From contig NZ_SJPV01000009.1 in the NCBI RefSeq assembly GCF_007860135.1, positions 1 to 64,000 of the forward strand: a DNA stretch of 64,000 nt, written 5' to 3'. The notes under the pieces are model-generated. The model did not search any database. It was not told the origin of the DNA and was given only the letters and a program-made list of their open reading frames with translations. Shown here piece by piece: positions 1 to 8,166 of the stretch. Within the stretch, counting starts at the first letter, position 1; each line of letters starts with the position of its first letter. The DNA is from Novipirellula artificiosorum (GTDB lineage Bacteria; Planctomycetota; Planctomycetia; Pirellulales; Pirellulaceae). The position numbers and the translations under genes were made by a program.

Positions 1-332
1 GCTGTGTTGGTGATAGTCCAGTCCGACGTGATAGGTTATTTTCGACATTGCTCGTTGCTCCGAGTGAAATCAGGGGAAGTTAGATATCACTTGGTTTTAC
101 TCTGCAGCGAGCATTTCATCCCCATCTACCTGAATGTGAAAAGGGGGCGGGTAGCCAACGTGCGAAGCACGCTGCGCTGTTTCTGGTTTTTGGTGCCTGA
201 CACTCCTTTCGATCCTGTGCACAAAAGGTACCGGACACTTATTTTTCGCTCCGTCCTTAGCAGGCAAACAGCCTGAATTCCAAATTTAACTGCCACAGGC
301 GAAAGCCTGAACTCCAACGCTACGATACGAGC
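1..332. other. intergenic start of window with repeat fragments
   Basis: No gene is supported here. Around 195-246 there are two related GTGCCTGACAC / GTACCGGACAC segments in the same orientation, a sequence type that recurs between genes in planctomycetes. At 302-317 the 16-mer AAAGCCTGAACTCCAA occurs; the identical 16-mer is found again at 8020-8035. A 90-codon open frame (4-276) has no recognisable protein character and overlaps these repeats, so it is not called. The promoter of the sucrose operon must lie in the last part of this stretch, but no clear -35/-10 pair was identified. Confidence 0.5.
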
Positions 333-2537
333 ATGAGTAACATCCAAAAGACCCTCGAGGCGAAGAATAAACGGTTTGGACTTCTTGATCGTGAGGACGG
401 TCTTAAGATCACACTGATCAGTTTGCATGGTTTGATTCGTGCCAAAGATGCCGAGCTTGGACGCGATGCGGACACGGGGGGCCAGATCACCTATGTGTTG
501 GAACTGGCTCGTGAGCTGGCCTCGCAGCCTCATGTGCGCGAAGTCGAATTGTTGACGCGCCAGATCATCGATTCCAAAATCTCGAGCGATTATGCACGGC
601 TTGAGGAACCGCTGAGTGAGAACGCCAAGATCGTCCGTATTCCGTTTGGTCCGAAACGCTACTTGAAGAAGGAGGCGCTTTGGCCCTACATCGAACTCTT
701 TATCGATCAAGCCCTGATGCATTTTCGCCGTACGGGCATTCCGGACATCTTGCACGGCCATTATGCCGACGCCGGGTTGGCAGGGTCTCAATTGTCGCGA
801 TTGTTGCACGTTCCGTTTATTTTTACGGGCCATTCGCTCGGTCGAGTCAAGCGGCAACGGTTATCGATTGGCAAGAACAATTTGGAGTCACTCGACCGGC
901 GCTACAAGTTCACGCTGCGAACCGAGGCCGAAGAGATTGCCTTGGAAACGGCGTCGATGGTGGTGACGAGCACGTCGCAAGAAGTCCATCAGCAGTACGA
1001 ACTCTACGACCATTATGTACCGGAGCGGATGGAAGTGATTCCGCCGGGCGTGGATCTATCGCGGTTTTCCCCGGCGGGTGACGATTGGCAGCGACCGAAG
1101 ATCGCGGACGCACTGGATCCCTTTCTGCGTGATCCAGACAAGCCGATGGTCTTGACGATGGCGCGGCCGGACGAGCGAAAGAACTTGGCAAAGTTGGTTG
1201 AAGTCTACGGCGAAAGCGAGCAGCTTCAGCAGTTAGCGAACTTGGTGCTTGTGATGGGGACGCGCCAGGACATCCGTGAATTGCCCAAGGCTCAACAACG
1301 CATCATCAACGATGTGCTGCACCTGATCGACAAGTACGACTTGTACGGAAAAGTTGCCTACCCCAAGATGCACACGCCGAGTGATGTCCCCGACTTGTAT
1401 CGTTTGGCAGCCAAGGGAAAGGGGGTCTTTATCAACCCCGCGTTGACGGAACCGTTCGGCTTGACACTTTTAGAAGCGGGTGCAACGGGGCTTCCGATTG
1501 TGGCGACCAACGATGGTGGGCCTCGTGACATTATCGCCAATTGCGACAATGGGCTACTGATCGATCCGCTCGACAGTGAGATGATCGAAAAGGCGCTGCT
1601 GCGAACCTTGACGGAACCGGATCAGTGGCAAGCGTGGTCCTCCGCCGGCATCCACGGGACTCGCGAGCATTACTCTTGGAGCCATCATGCCAAACGGTAC
1701 CTCCGCGACCTCGACGACATCCTTGAACATGCATCGGTCCCCGCCTTGGTCAGCGCGCCGCGGGCAAGACGATTGCCTGAATTTGATCGCTTGATTGTCA
1801 CCGATTTGGATAACACCTTGACGGGCGATAATGATGCGCTGGCGGAATTTGCCAGAATCTTGGATGACAACGATCACATCGGTTTTGCGATCGCGACCGG
1901 ACGTCGGCTCGACAGCGCCTTAGAGTTGATTGGCGAACTCGGCTTGCCTCGACCGGACGTGATCGACACCGACGCAGGAACGCAATTGCACTATGGTGAC
2001 AAATTGACGCCTGACCGCAGTTGGCAGAAGCAGATTGGGTACGCCTGGAAACCGGCGGAGATTCATGCAGCGCTCGACAACCTGCCCGGCTTCTTTTTGC
2101 AGGAAGACCAACATCAATCGGAATTCAAAATCAGCTACGAGATTGATACCGAGATTGCTCCCAGCACGACTCGCATCAAGAAACAGCTGCGCGAGGCGGG
2201 TTTACGTGCTAAGGTTATTTTGTCGCTCGGAATGTATTTGGACATCATTCCGGTTCGGGGCGGCAGCGAGATGGCAATCCGGCATTTGATGTGGAAATGG
2301 GGTTTTTCGACCGAAAACGTGTTGGTCGCTGGCGACAGCGGCAATGACGCGGGGATGCTACTCGGGCGAACGCTTGGCGTGGTCGTTGGAAACTACAGCC
2401 CCGAATTGGATCGACTTCGCAATCATCCGCGGATTTATTTCGCCGAGCAACCTCATGCTCGCGGGATCATCGAAGGCATCAACTACTACCATTTCTTAGA
2501 CAACATCGTCATTCCCAATGATCAGATCGAACCTTAG
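333..2537 (+). CDS. sps: sucrose-phosphate synthase with C-terminal sucrose-phosphatase domain
   Basis: This 734-aa cytosolic enzyme joins UDP-glucose (or ADP-glucose) to fructose-6-phosphate to give sucrose-6-phosphate. Residues about 20-470 form a GT-B glycosyltransferase: the N-terminal GRDADTGGQITYV glycine loop, GHYADAG, the GHSLGR segment and ALTEPFGLTLLEA (the family-4 E-x7-E region) are all visible. Residues about 485-734 form a HAD phosphatase domain with motif I TDLDNT (D491, D493) and GDSGND (D668), so this part looks active, unlike the inactive phosphatase-like domain of plant SPS. The gene overlaps the next one by 20 bp, so they are translationally coupled. The ATG at 333 has no strong Shine-Dalgarno sequence, but the conserved N-terminus fits it. 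Function is confident; nucleotide-sugar preference cannot be read. Confidence 0.93.
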   Translation: MSNIQKTLEAKNKRFGLLDREDGLKITLISLHGLIRAKDAELGRDADTGGQITYVLELARELASQPHVREVELLTRQIIDSKISSDYARLEEPLSENAKIVRIPFGPKRYLKKEALWPYIELFIDQALMHFRRTGIPDILHGHYADAGLAGSQLSRLLHVPFIFTGHSLGRVKRQRLSIGKNNLESLDRRYKFTLRTEAEEIALETASMVVTSTSQEVHQQYELYDHYVPERMEVIPPGVDLSRFSPAGDDWQRPKIADALDPFLRDPDKPMVLTMARPDERKNLAKLVEVYGESEQLQQLANLVLVMGTRQDIRELPKAQQRIINDVLHLIDKYDLYGKVAYPKMHTPSDVPDLYRLAAKGKGVFINPALTEPFGLTLLEAGATGLPIVATNDGGPRDIIANCDNGLLIDPLDSEMIEKALLRTLTEPDQWQAWSSAGIHGTREHYSWSHHAKRYLRDLDDILEHASVPALVSAPRARRLPEFDRLIVTDLDNTLTGDNDALAEFARILDDNDHIGFAIATGRRLDSALELIGELGLPRPDVIDTDAGTQLHYGDKLTPDRSWQKQIGYAWKPAEIHAALDNLPGFFLQEDQHQSEFKISYEIDTEIAPSTTRIKKQLREAGLRAKVILSLGMYLDIIPVRGGSEMAIRHLMWKWGFSTENVLVAGDSGNDAGMLLGRTLGVVVGNYSPELDRLRNHPRIYFAEQPHARGIIEGINYYHFLDNIVIPNDQIEP

Positions 2538-4524
2538 TGGACTGCGCGGCGGTAACCTTTCGGCCGACCAACGCGAACGGGTCTACCAGGCGGATCTGAC
2601 ACTCAAGCGACTTGCGCCGCGATTGCAAGTGTTCTGGGAACAGATGTCCGTCGATCCCCAATTGCAGCACGAATTTGAAGTGCGATTGGATGAACATTGG
2701 TACGATTTGTTCGGGCTGCTCTACGACCTGTATGGCGCACGCTACGACTTCTTCTACCATCTTGAACAGATTCTGATCACCGCTGCGCTGGCATGGGTCA
2801 ACCGCCCCGATGACTTGCGAGAACTCGATCAGCATCGCATGAATGACCCCGATTGGTTTGCCTCGCAAAAGATTGTGGGAGGAGCGTTGTATGTTGATTT
2901 GTTTAGCGAAAATCTTGGCAAGCTATGTGATTCGATCGACTACTTCAAAGAACTTGGCTTAACCTACTTGCATCTGATGCCGCTGTTTGCGGTCAGACCC
3001 GGTGACAATGATGGTGGCTACGCGATCAGCAATTACCGCAGTGTGGATCCGCGTTTGGGGACGATCGACGATTTGCGTACCTTGGCGACTCGGCTTCGCG
3101 AAGCGGGAATCGTGTTGGTTTTGGATTTCGTTTTCAATCACACCTCGGACGACCATCAATGGGCCCAATTGGCTCAATCGGGAGATTTGGAATACCAGAA
3201 TTTCTATTACATCTACCCTGACCGGACGATGCCGGATCAGTATGAACGAACGCTGCGCGAAATCTTTCCGACCGTTCGCCGTGGCAATTTCACATGGCAT
3301 GACGGAATGCAGCAATGGGTTTGGACGACGTTCAACAACTTTCAATGGGATTTGAACTACACCAACCCAGCGGTGTTTCGTGCGATGGCCGAGGAAATGT
3401 TCTTCATTGCCAGCACGGGGGTGGATATCCTACGGCTTGATGCCGTTGCGTTCGTATGGAAGCGGATGGGAACGAATTGCGAGAATTTGCCCGAAGCGCA
3501 CCAGTTGATTCAAGCGTTCAATCGCTTAGCCAAAATAGCAACCCCCAGTTTGATCTTTAAGTCCGAAGCGATTGTGCATCCGGACGATGTCGTGAAGTAC
3601 ATCAGCCCGCGGGAATGCCAAATCTCGTACAATCCCACGCTGATGGCATTGTTGTGGGAATCGCTTGCGACACGCAACGTCACGCTGCTGTCGCGATCAC
3701 TCAGTCATCGTCATTCCTTGCCGCCCCATACGTCATGGGTGAATTACCTTCGTTGTCACGACGACATCGGATGGACGTTTGATGATGCGGACGCAGCGGC
3801 ATTGGGGATCAACGCCTACGATCATCGTCAATTCTTGAATCGGTTTTATACGGGCCAATACGAAGGATCGTTTGCGCGTGGCGTTCCCTTTCAAGAGAAT
3901 GCAGCGACGGGCGATATGCGGATCGCGGGAACGTTGGCTTCGTTGGCCGGATTGGAGTTGGCGATTGAACAAGGTGACGAGGAAGAGAAGGAACTCTCGA
4001 TTCGACGGATGCTGTTGTTGCAAGGCATTGCCCTAAGCATCGGCGGGATTCCGCTGTTGTACCTTGGTGAAGAATGGGGCATGTTGAATGACTATGACTT
4101 TGTCAAAGACCCCGCCAAGGCGGGTGACACGCGTTGGATCCATCGGCCAAAGATGAAGTGGGAGTTTTTGCAGGAACTTGATGACACCATTGGACCGGGT
4201 GGCGGATCGATTCGCCGACGGATCTTTCGTTCCCTGCAAAACTTAATTGCTGTTCGCAAAAACCAGCAAGCACTTTCAGGTCAAAAGATGGATTTGGTGC
4301 ATACGGGCAATCCGCACTTGTTAAGCTTCGTCCGAATTTTCGAAAGCTACCGACTGATTGTGTTGGCGAATTTTTCAGATCAGCCGCAATCGGTGGACGG
4401 CAATCGATTGCGGACGGTTGGACTCGGGCGATTTTTTAAGGACGTGTTGACGGGCCAGGAATTCGGCACCAGCGAAGATATCGAATTGAGCGCCTACGAA
4501 TTCTTGTGGCTGCTACGGATTTGA
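2518..4524 (+). CDS. ams: amylosucrase (GH13)
   Basis: The 668-aa product resembles amylosucrase, which transfers glucose from sucrose onto alpha-1,4-glucan and releases fructose. The N-terminal 110 residues are the helical domain typical of amylosucrases. The GH13 barrel follows, with DFVFNH, the nucleophile in ILRLDAVAF (D308), the acid/base in FKSEAIVHPDD (E350) and the transition-state Asp in RCHDDIGW (D415). The stretch after E350 (ECQISYNPTLMALLWE, then TSWVNYLRCHDDIGWTF, then YDHRQFLNRFYTG) follows amylosucrase and not sucrose phosphorylase or plain amylase. Its length matches the about 636-650 aa usual for the family. It starts inside the end of the SPS gene and ends 4 bp before the phosphatase gene, so all three are one operon. 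There is no signal peptide, so it acts in the cytosol. Confidence 0.92.
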   Translation: MIRSNLSGLRGGNLSADQRERVYQADLTLKRLAPRLQVFWEQMSVDPQLQHEFEVRLDEHWYDLFGLLYDLYGARYDFFYHLEQILITAALAWVNRPDDLRELDQHRMNDPDWFASQKIVGGALYVDLFSENLGKLCDSIDYFKELGLTYLHLMPLFAVRPGDNDGGYAISNYRSVDPRLGTIDDLRTLATRLREAGIVLVLDFVFNHTSDDHQWAQLAQSGDLEYQNFYYIYPDRTMPDQYERTLREIFPTVRRGNFTWHDGMQQWVWTTFNNFQWDLNYTNPAVFRAMAEEMFFIASTGVDILRLDAVAFVWKRMGTNCENLPEAHQLIQAFNRLAKIATPSLIFKSEAIVHPDDVVKYISPRECQISYNPTLMALLWESLATRNVTLLSRSLSHRHSLPPHTSWVNYLRCHDDIGWTFDDADAAALGINAYDHRQFLNRFYTGQYEGSFARGVPFQENAATGDMRIAGTLASLAGLELAIEQGDEEEKELSIRRMLLLQGIALSIGGIPLLYLGEEWGMLNDYDFVKDPAKAGDTRWIHRPKMKWEFLQELDDTIGPGGGSIRRRIFRSLQNLIAVRKNQQALSGQKMDLVHTGNPHLLSFVRIFESYRLIVLANFSDQPQSVDGNRLRTVGLGRFFKDVLTGQEFGTSEDIELSAYEFLWLLRI

Positions 4525-4528
4525 TCTC

Positions 4529-5323
4529 ATGATGTTGAAAGTACTTGCGACCGACCTCGACGGGACCTTGATTCCGCTTGACGGAAATCCCGACAATCCG
4601 CCCGACCTGAAACGGCTCGAGCAGTTTCTTGCCCAGCATCACCTCGAACTGTTGTTTGTGACCGGTCGGCATTTCCAATCGGTTCAAGACGCGATCGGAC
4701 AACATGGATTGCCCCAGCCGGATTGGATGATTTGCGATGTCGGGACCACGTTGATGCACCGAGAAGATGGCCAGCCCCTGAAGGTCGTCCAGGCTTACCA
4801 TGACCAGCTTGCTGGGCGAATCGAGTCGTTACCGATCGCAGAGTTGTCCGATCGGTTGAAGGGCGTCGCCGGGCTCCGCAAACAGGAACTCGAAAAACAG
4901 GGCCCGTTCAAGCTCAGCTATTACACCGATGCCGCTCGAATCGAAGCCATCGCCGAGGAAATTCAGTTGCGATTGGAAGCCTGGTCGGCGCCCTATTCCA
5001 TCATTTCAAGCGTTGATCCTTTCAACAACGATGGATTGGTCGATCTCTTGCCATCCGGCGTATCGAAGGCCTTCGCGCTTTCCTGGTGGGCCGATCACAC
5101 TCAGATCACTCACGATGCGATCCTCTTCGCCGGGGACTCAGGCAATGATTTAGCGGCGTTGACAGCTGGCTATCGAACGATCGTGGTTAGCAACGCCGCG
5201 GATGCGTTGATTCGCCAAGTGAGCGAATCGCACCGGATCGCCGATTGGGATGCCCGACTGTTCGTCGCGACGAAACAAGCCACCAGCGGCGTGCTGGAAG
5301 GGCTTCGTCACTTTGTGCGTTAG
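4529..5323 (+). CDS. spp: sucrose-phosphate phosphatase (HAD-IIB)
   Basis: This 264-aa cytosolic HAD hydrolase removes the phosphate from sucrose-6-phosphate, the irreversible step of sucrose synthesis. HAD motif I is ATDLDGTL (D9, D11), motif II the FVTGR threonine, motif III a lysine in the ...GVSKAFAL segment, and motif IV GDSGND (D203). The cap insertion between motifs II and III and the total length fit the cyanobacterial and plant SPP type. The gene starts 4 bp after the amylosucrase stop codon, so it is the third gene of the operon. It is oddly redundant with the apparently intact phosphatase domain fused to the synthase in the same operon. A role as glucosylglycerol- or mannosyl-glycerate-phosphate phosphatase is possible because these HAD enzymes are close relatives, but the context favours sucrose. 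Confidence 0.85.
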   Translation: MMLKVLATDLDGTLIPLDGNPDNPPDLKRLEQFLAQHHLELLFVTGRHFQSVQDAIGQHGLPQPDWMICDVGTTLMHREDGQPLKVVQAYHDQLAGRIESLPIAELSDRLKGVAGLRKQELEKQGPFKLSYYTDAARIEAIAEEIQLRLEAWSAPYSIISSVDPFNNDGLVDLLPSGVSKAFALSWWADHTQITHDAILFAGDSGNDLAALTAGYRTIVVSNAADALIRQVSESHRIADWDARLFVATKQATSGVLEGLRHFVR

Positions 5324-5921
5324 GCTGGGCTGCTGTCCGCATTTTCGCTTACCGGCGGTGAGTTGACACGCGCCCCGGCTACCCTCTTTGACCACCTGGG
5401 CCGTGCGAAAAACAACTTGGGTATCGGAGAAGTGGCGTAAGCTCTCAGCTAGCGATATTGGTAACGCAAGCTGGAAACTCTCGCTACTTATCTACTCACG
5501 TCCCTCGCGAACTCTCCCTCGCTGCGCTCGACCCCTCCCGCTGCGCAGGGCACACCACCCCTCTCCCTCGCTGCGCTCGACCTCTCCCAAAGGGCGAGGT
5601 ACACCACCGTTCTCCCAAATGGAGAGGCAAACCACCCCTCTCCCTCGCTGCGCTCGACCTCTCCCAAAGGGCGAGGTACACCACCGTTCTCCCCAAATGG
5701 AGAGGCAAGCCACCCCTCCCGCGAGCGGGAGGGGTCGAGCGAAGCGAGGGGGAGGGCCCAGAACGCGTGGCCAACTTTTCGATACGTCTTAACACCGATT
5801 CGTCAGGCCACTCAGTCCATTCGCAAGCATCCTTGTGACACGCAGATCGAGTCATCCCGCTCGGTGTTAGCAAGGCAGTTTCGCAACTTATATATCGAAC
5901 GTCCCCACCGCACCTAGCGCA
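5324..5921. repeat. intergenic tandem and inverted repeat cluster between convergent genes
   Basis: No gene is supported. A 77-bp unit beginning CTCTCCCTCGCTGCGCTCGA occurs at 5561-5637 and again from 5638 to about 5714, with a third, truncated and diverged copy at 5512-5560. An inverted copy of the unit's first part follows at 5727-5756, so 5638-5665 and 5727-5755 can pair as a long stem. Within this lies a perfect 9-bp hairpin (5713-5721 with 5726-5734, loop CGAG). The block sits between the ends of two convergent transcription units and may act as a bidirectional terminator. The apparent open frames here are products of the repeats. Confidence 0.75.
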
Positions 5922-7799
5922 TCACTCGTACGTTAGTCCAAATCCGAACGGGTACAGCGGTGCTGCGTCATCGTCGTCCAAGTTCAGGGGAAGCTGAGCG
6001 ACGCTTTTCGGCCATGAGAAAGAGAGCTTTCCGGTCGGTTTGAAGTCACCGAACAAAACATCTGCAACGCCTTGACCTTCCGAACCTGGCAACCATGCGG
6101 CGATCAGTGCCGTTGAGGAATCCAGCATGTCGCCAAGGATAACCGGGCGTCCGCTCAACAAGACAACGACCAACGGGATGTTGGCTTCTTTCATGTTTGC
6201 CAGCGTCTGCAATTGTTCGGCATCCAGGCTCAATTCGATGCTGTCGCCCATGAATTCGGCGTACGGTTTCTCTCCAATCACGACGACGCCGACATCTGCG
6301 TTCTCAGCACCGCTGCCGTCTGCGGAATAGGTGACGTGGGTGTCTTGCGAAACGGTTTGCTTGATGGCATCAAGCAGGGTGGTCCCGCCGGGGACGTGAT
6401 TCCCCATGGACCCTTGCCAATCGGTGGTCCATCCGCCGCATTGCATGCCAAGGTCGTTCCCGCCGACGCCAGCAACATGAATTCGCTGGGTCGATTTCGA
6501 GAGGGGCAAGATACCATGATCATTCTTCAGCAGCACCAGCGATTCGCGGACGGCTTGTCGAGCAACGGCACGATGCGGGTCGGATCCAACGGTGTCGTGC
6601 AGCGTACGATCGGCGAGTGGCGAACGATCCTTGTCCATCAAACCCATCGCGTATTTGACTCTTAAAATTCGAATGACGGCATCGTCGATCCGCGACAGGG
6701 GGACCCTGCCCTCGCGAACCAATTCGGGCAACATTCGGCAATAGTCTTGGTATTTGTCCGTTAACATCACCATGTCGATACCAGCATTGATGGCCAGTTC
6801 GATGCACGTTTTGTAGTCAGGGTTCTTTGGATCTGGAGCCAATTGGTCGATCGCGTTGTAGTCCGAGATCAGAAATCCGTTGAACCCGAGTTCGGTTTTC
6901 AATAAATCCGTCAACAGGTCTTTCCGGCCTGTGCATTTCTGTCCGTTCCAGCTGCTGTAAGACGGCATCACGGTTGCGACACCTTCACGCAGCGTAGTGA
7001 GGTAGCCAGGCAAGTGGACTCGTCGAAGCGTTTCTTCATCACATCGCGTATCGCCTTGGTCCATCCCAAGTTTGCCGTCTCGCTCGGCGCTTCGGTAAGC
7101 GGTGCCGCCATCGCCGATGAAGTGCTTCGCACAGGCGGCAACCGACAACGGATCGGAGAGCGATCCACCCTGCAGCCCTCGCGTCGAAGCTGCCCCTAAC
7201 ACTTTAACCACATCGGGGCTTTCCGAGAAACCCTCGTAGGTACGCCCCCATCGTTCATCGCGTGGCACGGCAACACAGGGAGCAAAGTCCCAATTGATGC
7301 CCGTTGCACGAACCTCCTTGGCGGTCACGCGGGAAATCTGCTCGACCAGTTGCGAGTTCCGTGTGCATCCCAAGCCGATGTTGTGGGGAAAGATCACGGC
7401 ACCGGGGATGTTGTTATGACCGTGTACTGCATCGACGCCGTAAAGCAGTGGAATGCCCAACCGAGTTTTCAACGCTTCACGCTGGTAGCCATCGACCATA
7501 TCGGTCCATCCCTCGAGCGTGTACTTTGCCTTGTCTTTCGGGCCTGACCCGCCACCGCTCAGTAGCGAACCGAGGAAATACTTGCCGATGTCCGAAGGCT
7601 CTTTCAAGAACGCCTGGTCCGGTTGGCACATTTGCCCCACCTTCTCCTCCAGCGTCATTTCCGACACGACCTTCTTTGCTTGCACATCGAACGCCAGAAA
7701 CAGCTCTTGTCCTTCGTCAGCCGTGGCGATGGACGCGAGCGGGATCGAGACAAAAAAAATAGCCGCAGCGAATTGGCGGAGAGTCAAATGGTTGCTCAT
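5922..7799 (-). CDS. secreted beta-glucosidase, glycoside hydrolase family 3
   Basis: The 625-aa product is a family-3 exo-acting beta-glucosidase. An N-terminal signal peptide (about residues 1-27, hydrophobic AAAIFFVSIPLAS, cleavage near ATA-DE) indicates export. The first domain is the GH3 barrel: MTLEEKVGQM, the GVDAVHGHN segment, KHFIGDG and the nucleophile in LISDYNAID (D313). The second domain (from about residue 400, ESLVLLKNDHGILPL) is the alpha/beta sandwich carrying the acid/base region, with GVVVIGEKPYAE. The C-terminal fibronectin-like domain of longer GH3 enzymes is absent, giving a plant/marine exo-1,3/1,4-beta-glucosidase type. The start is supported by AAGG nine bases upstream. 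It is transcribed towards the sucrose operon and alone on its strand. The exact glucan cleaved cannot be read from sequence. Confidence 0.9.
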   Translation of the reverse strand: MSNHLTLRQFAAAIFFVSIPLASIATADEGQELFLAFDVQAKKVVSEMTLEEKVGQMCQPDQAFLKEPSDIGKYFLGSLLSGGGSGPKDKAKYTLEGWTDMVDGYQREALKTRLGIPLLYGVDAVHGHNNIPGAVIFPHNIGLGCTRNSQLVEQISRVTAKEVRATGINWDFAPCVAVPRDERWGRTYEGFSESPDVVKVLGAASTRGLQGGSLSDPLSVAACAKHFIGDGGTAYRSAERDGKLGMDQGDTRCDEETLRRVHLPGYLTTLREGVATVMPSYSSWNGQKCTGRKDLLTDLLKTELGFNGFLISDYNAIDQLAPDPKNPDYKTCIELAINAGIDMVMLTDKYQDYCRMLPELVREGRVPLSRIDDAVIRILRVKYAMGLMDKDRSPLADRTLHDTVGSDPHRAVARQAVRESLVLLKNDHGILPLSKSTQRIHVAGVGGNDLGMQCGGWTTDWQGSMGNHVPGGTTLLDAIKQTVSQDTHVTYSADGSGAENADVGVVVIGEKPYAEFMGDSIELSLDAEQLQTLANMKEANIPLVVVLLSGRPVILGDMLDSSTALIAAWLPGSEGQGVADVLFGDFKPTGKLSFSWPKSVAQLPLNLDDDDAAPLYPFGFGLTYE

Positions 7800-8166
7800 C
7801 GAGTAGCCTTATGGGGGAGGGTGAAGACGGGCCGTAAGAAGCATTTTAGGCTTTGAGCTGCGAGGATGTCCATCAGCCCGGAGGGTTCGTATCCCAAAGC
7901 ATTTGTTTTTCAGCGATACACAAGTGGTTCTGTCGATACGCTGGAGTCGTCGCCTTTAGACGCTGGAGTCGTCGCCTTTAGGCGATTGCGATTGGGGCTG
8001 CTTGCTTTGTCGGGCGGCTAAAGCCTGAACTCCAAACGACGTGCGCTGCGCCCGCACCCCTGGCACCCCTGCCTTCAAAAAATCGCTATTGCATCGGATT
8101 TGGGACACGCACTACGCTGCGCGGTGTTTTCTGAAATTCCGTTCCCCCCGAGTAGATGAAATTGCC
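7800..8166. repeat. divergent intergenic region with tandem 22-mers and palindromic element
   Basis: The stretch holds no gene but contains the divergent promoters. A 22-bp unit, CGCTGGAGTCGTCGCCTTTA plus two bases, is repeated directly at 7939-7960 and 7961-7982. Its reverse-complement-like partner is at 8018-8035 (CTAAAGCCTGAACTCCAA), so the unit and its partner form an imperfect inverted repeat. The AAAGCCTGAACTCCAA core also occurs at 302-317, which makes this a dispersed family in this genome. Confidence 0.6.

Noticed and set aside
4..276. A 90-codon open frame at the window start
   Set aside because: It overlaps intergenic repeat segments, has no domain, and no ribosome-binding site.
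126..857. A 243-codon minus-strand frame over the start of sps
   Set aside because: It is antisense to the well-supported synthase gene and has no recognisable protein features.
5388..5873. Several 70-130-codon frames on both strands
   Set aside because: They arise from the 77-bp tandem and inverted repeats and translate to low-complexity Pro/Arg peptides.
5324..5921. A CRISPR array as explanation for the regular repeats
   Set aside because: The repeats are 77 bp, adjacent without spacers, and partly inverted, and no cas genes are near.
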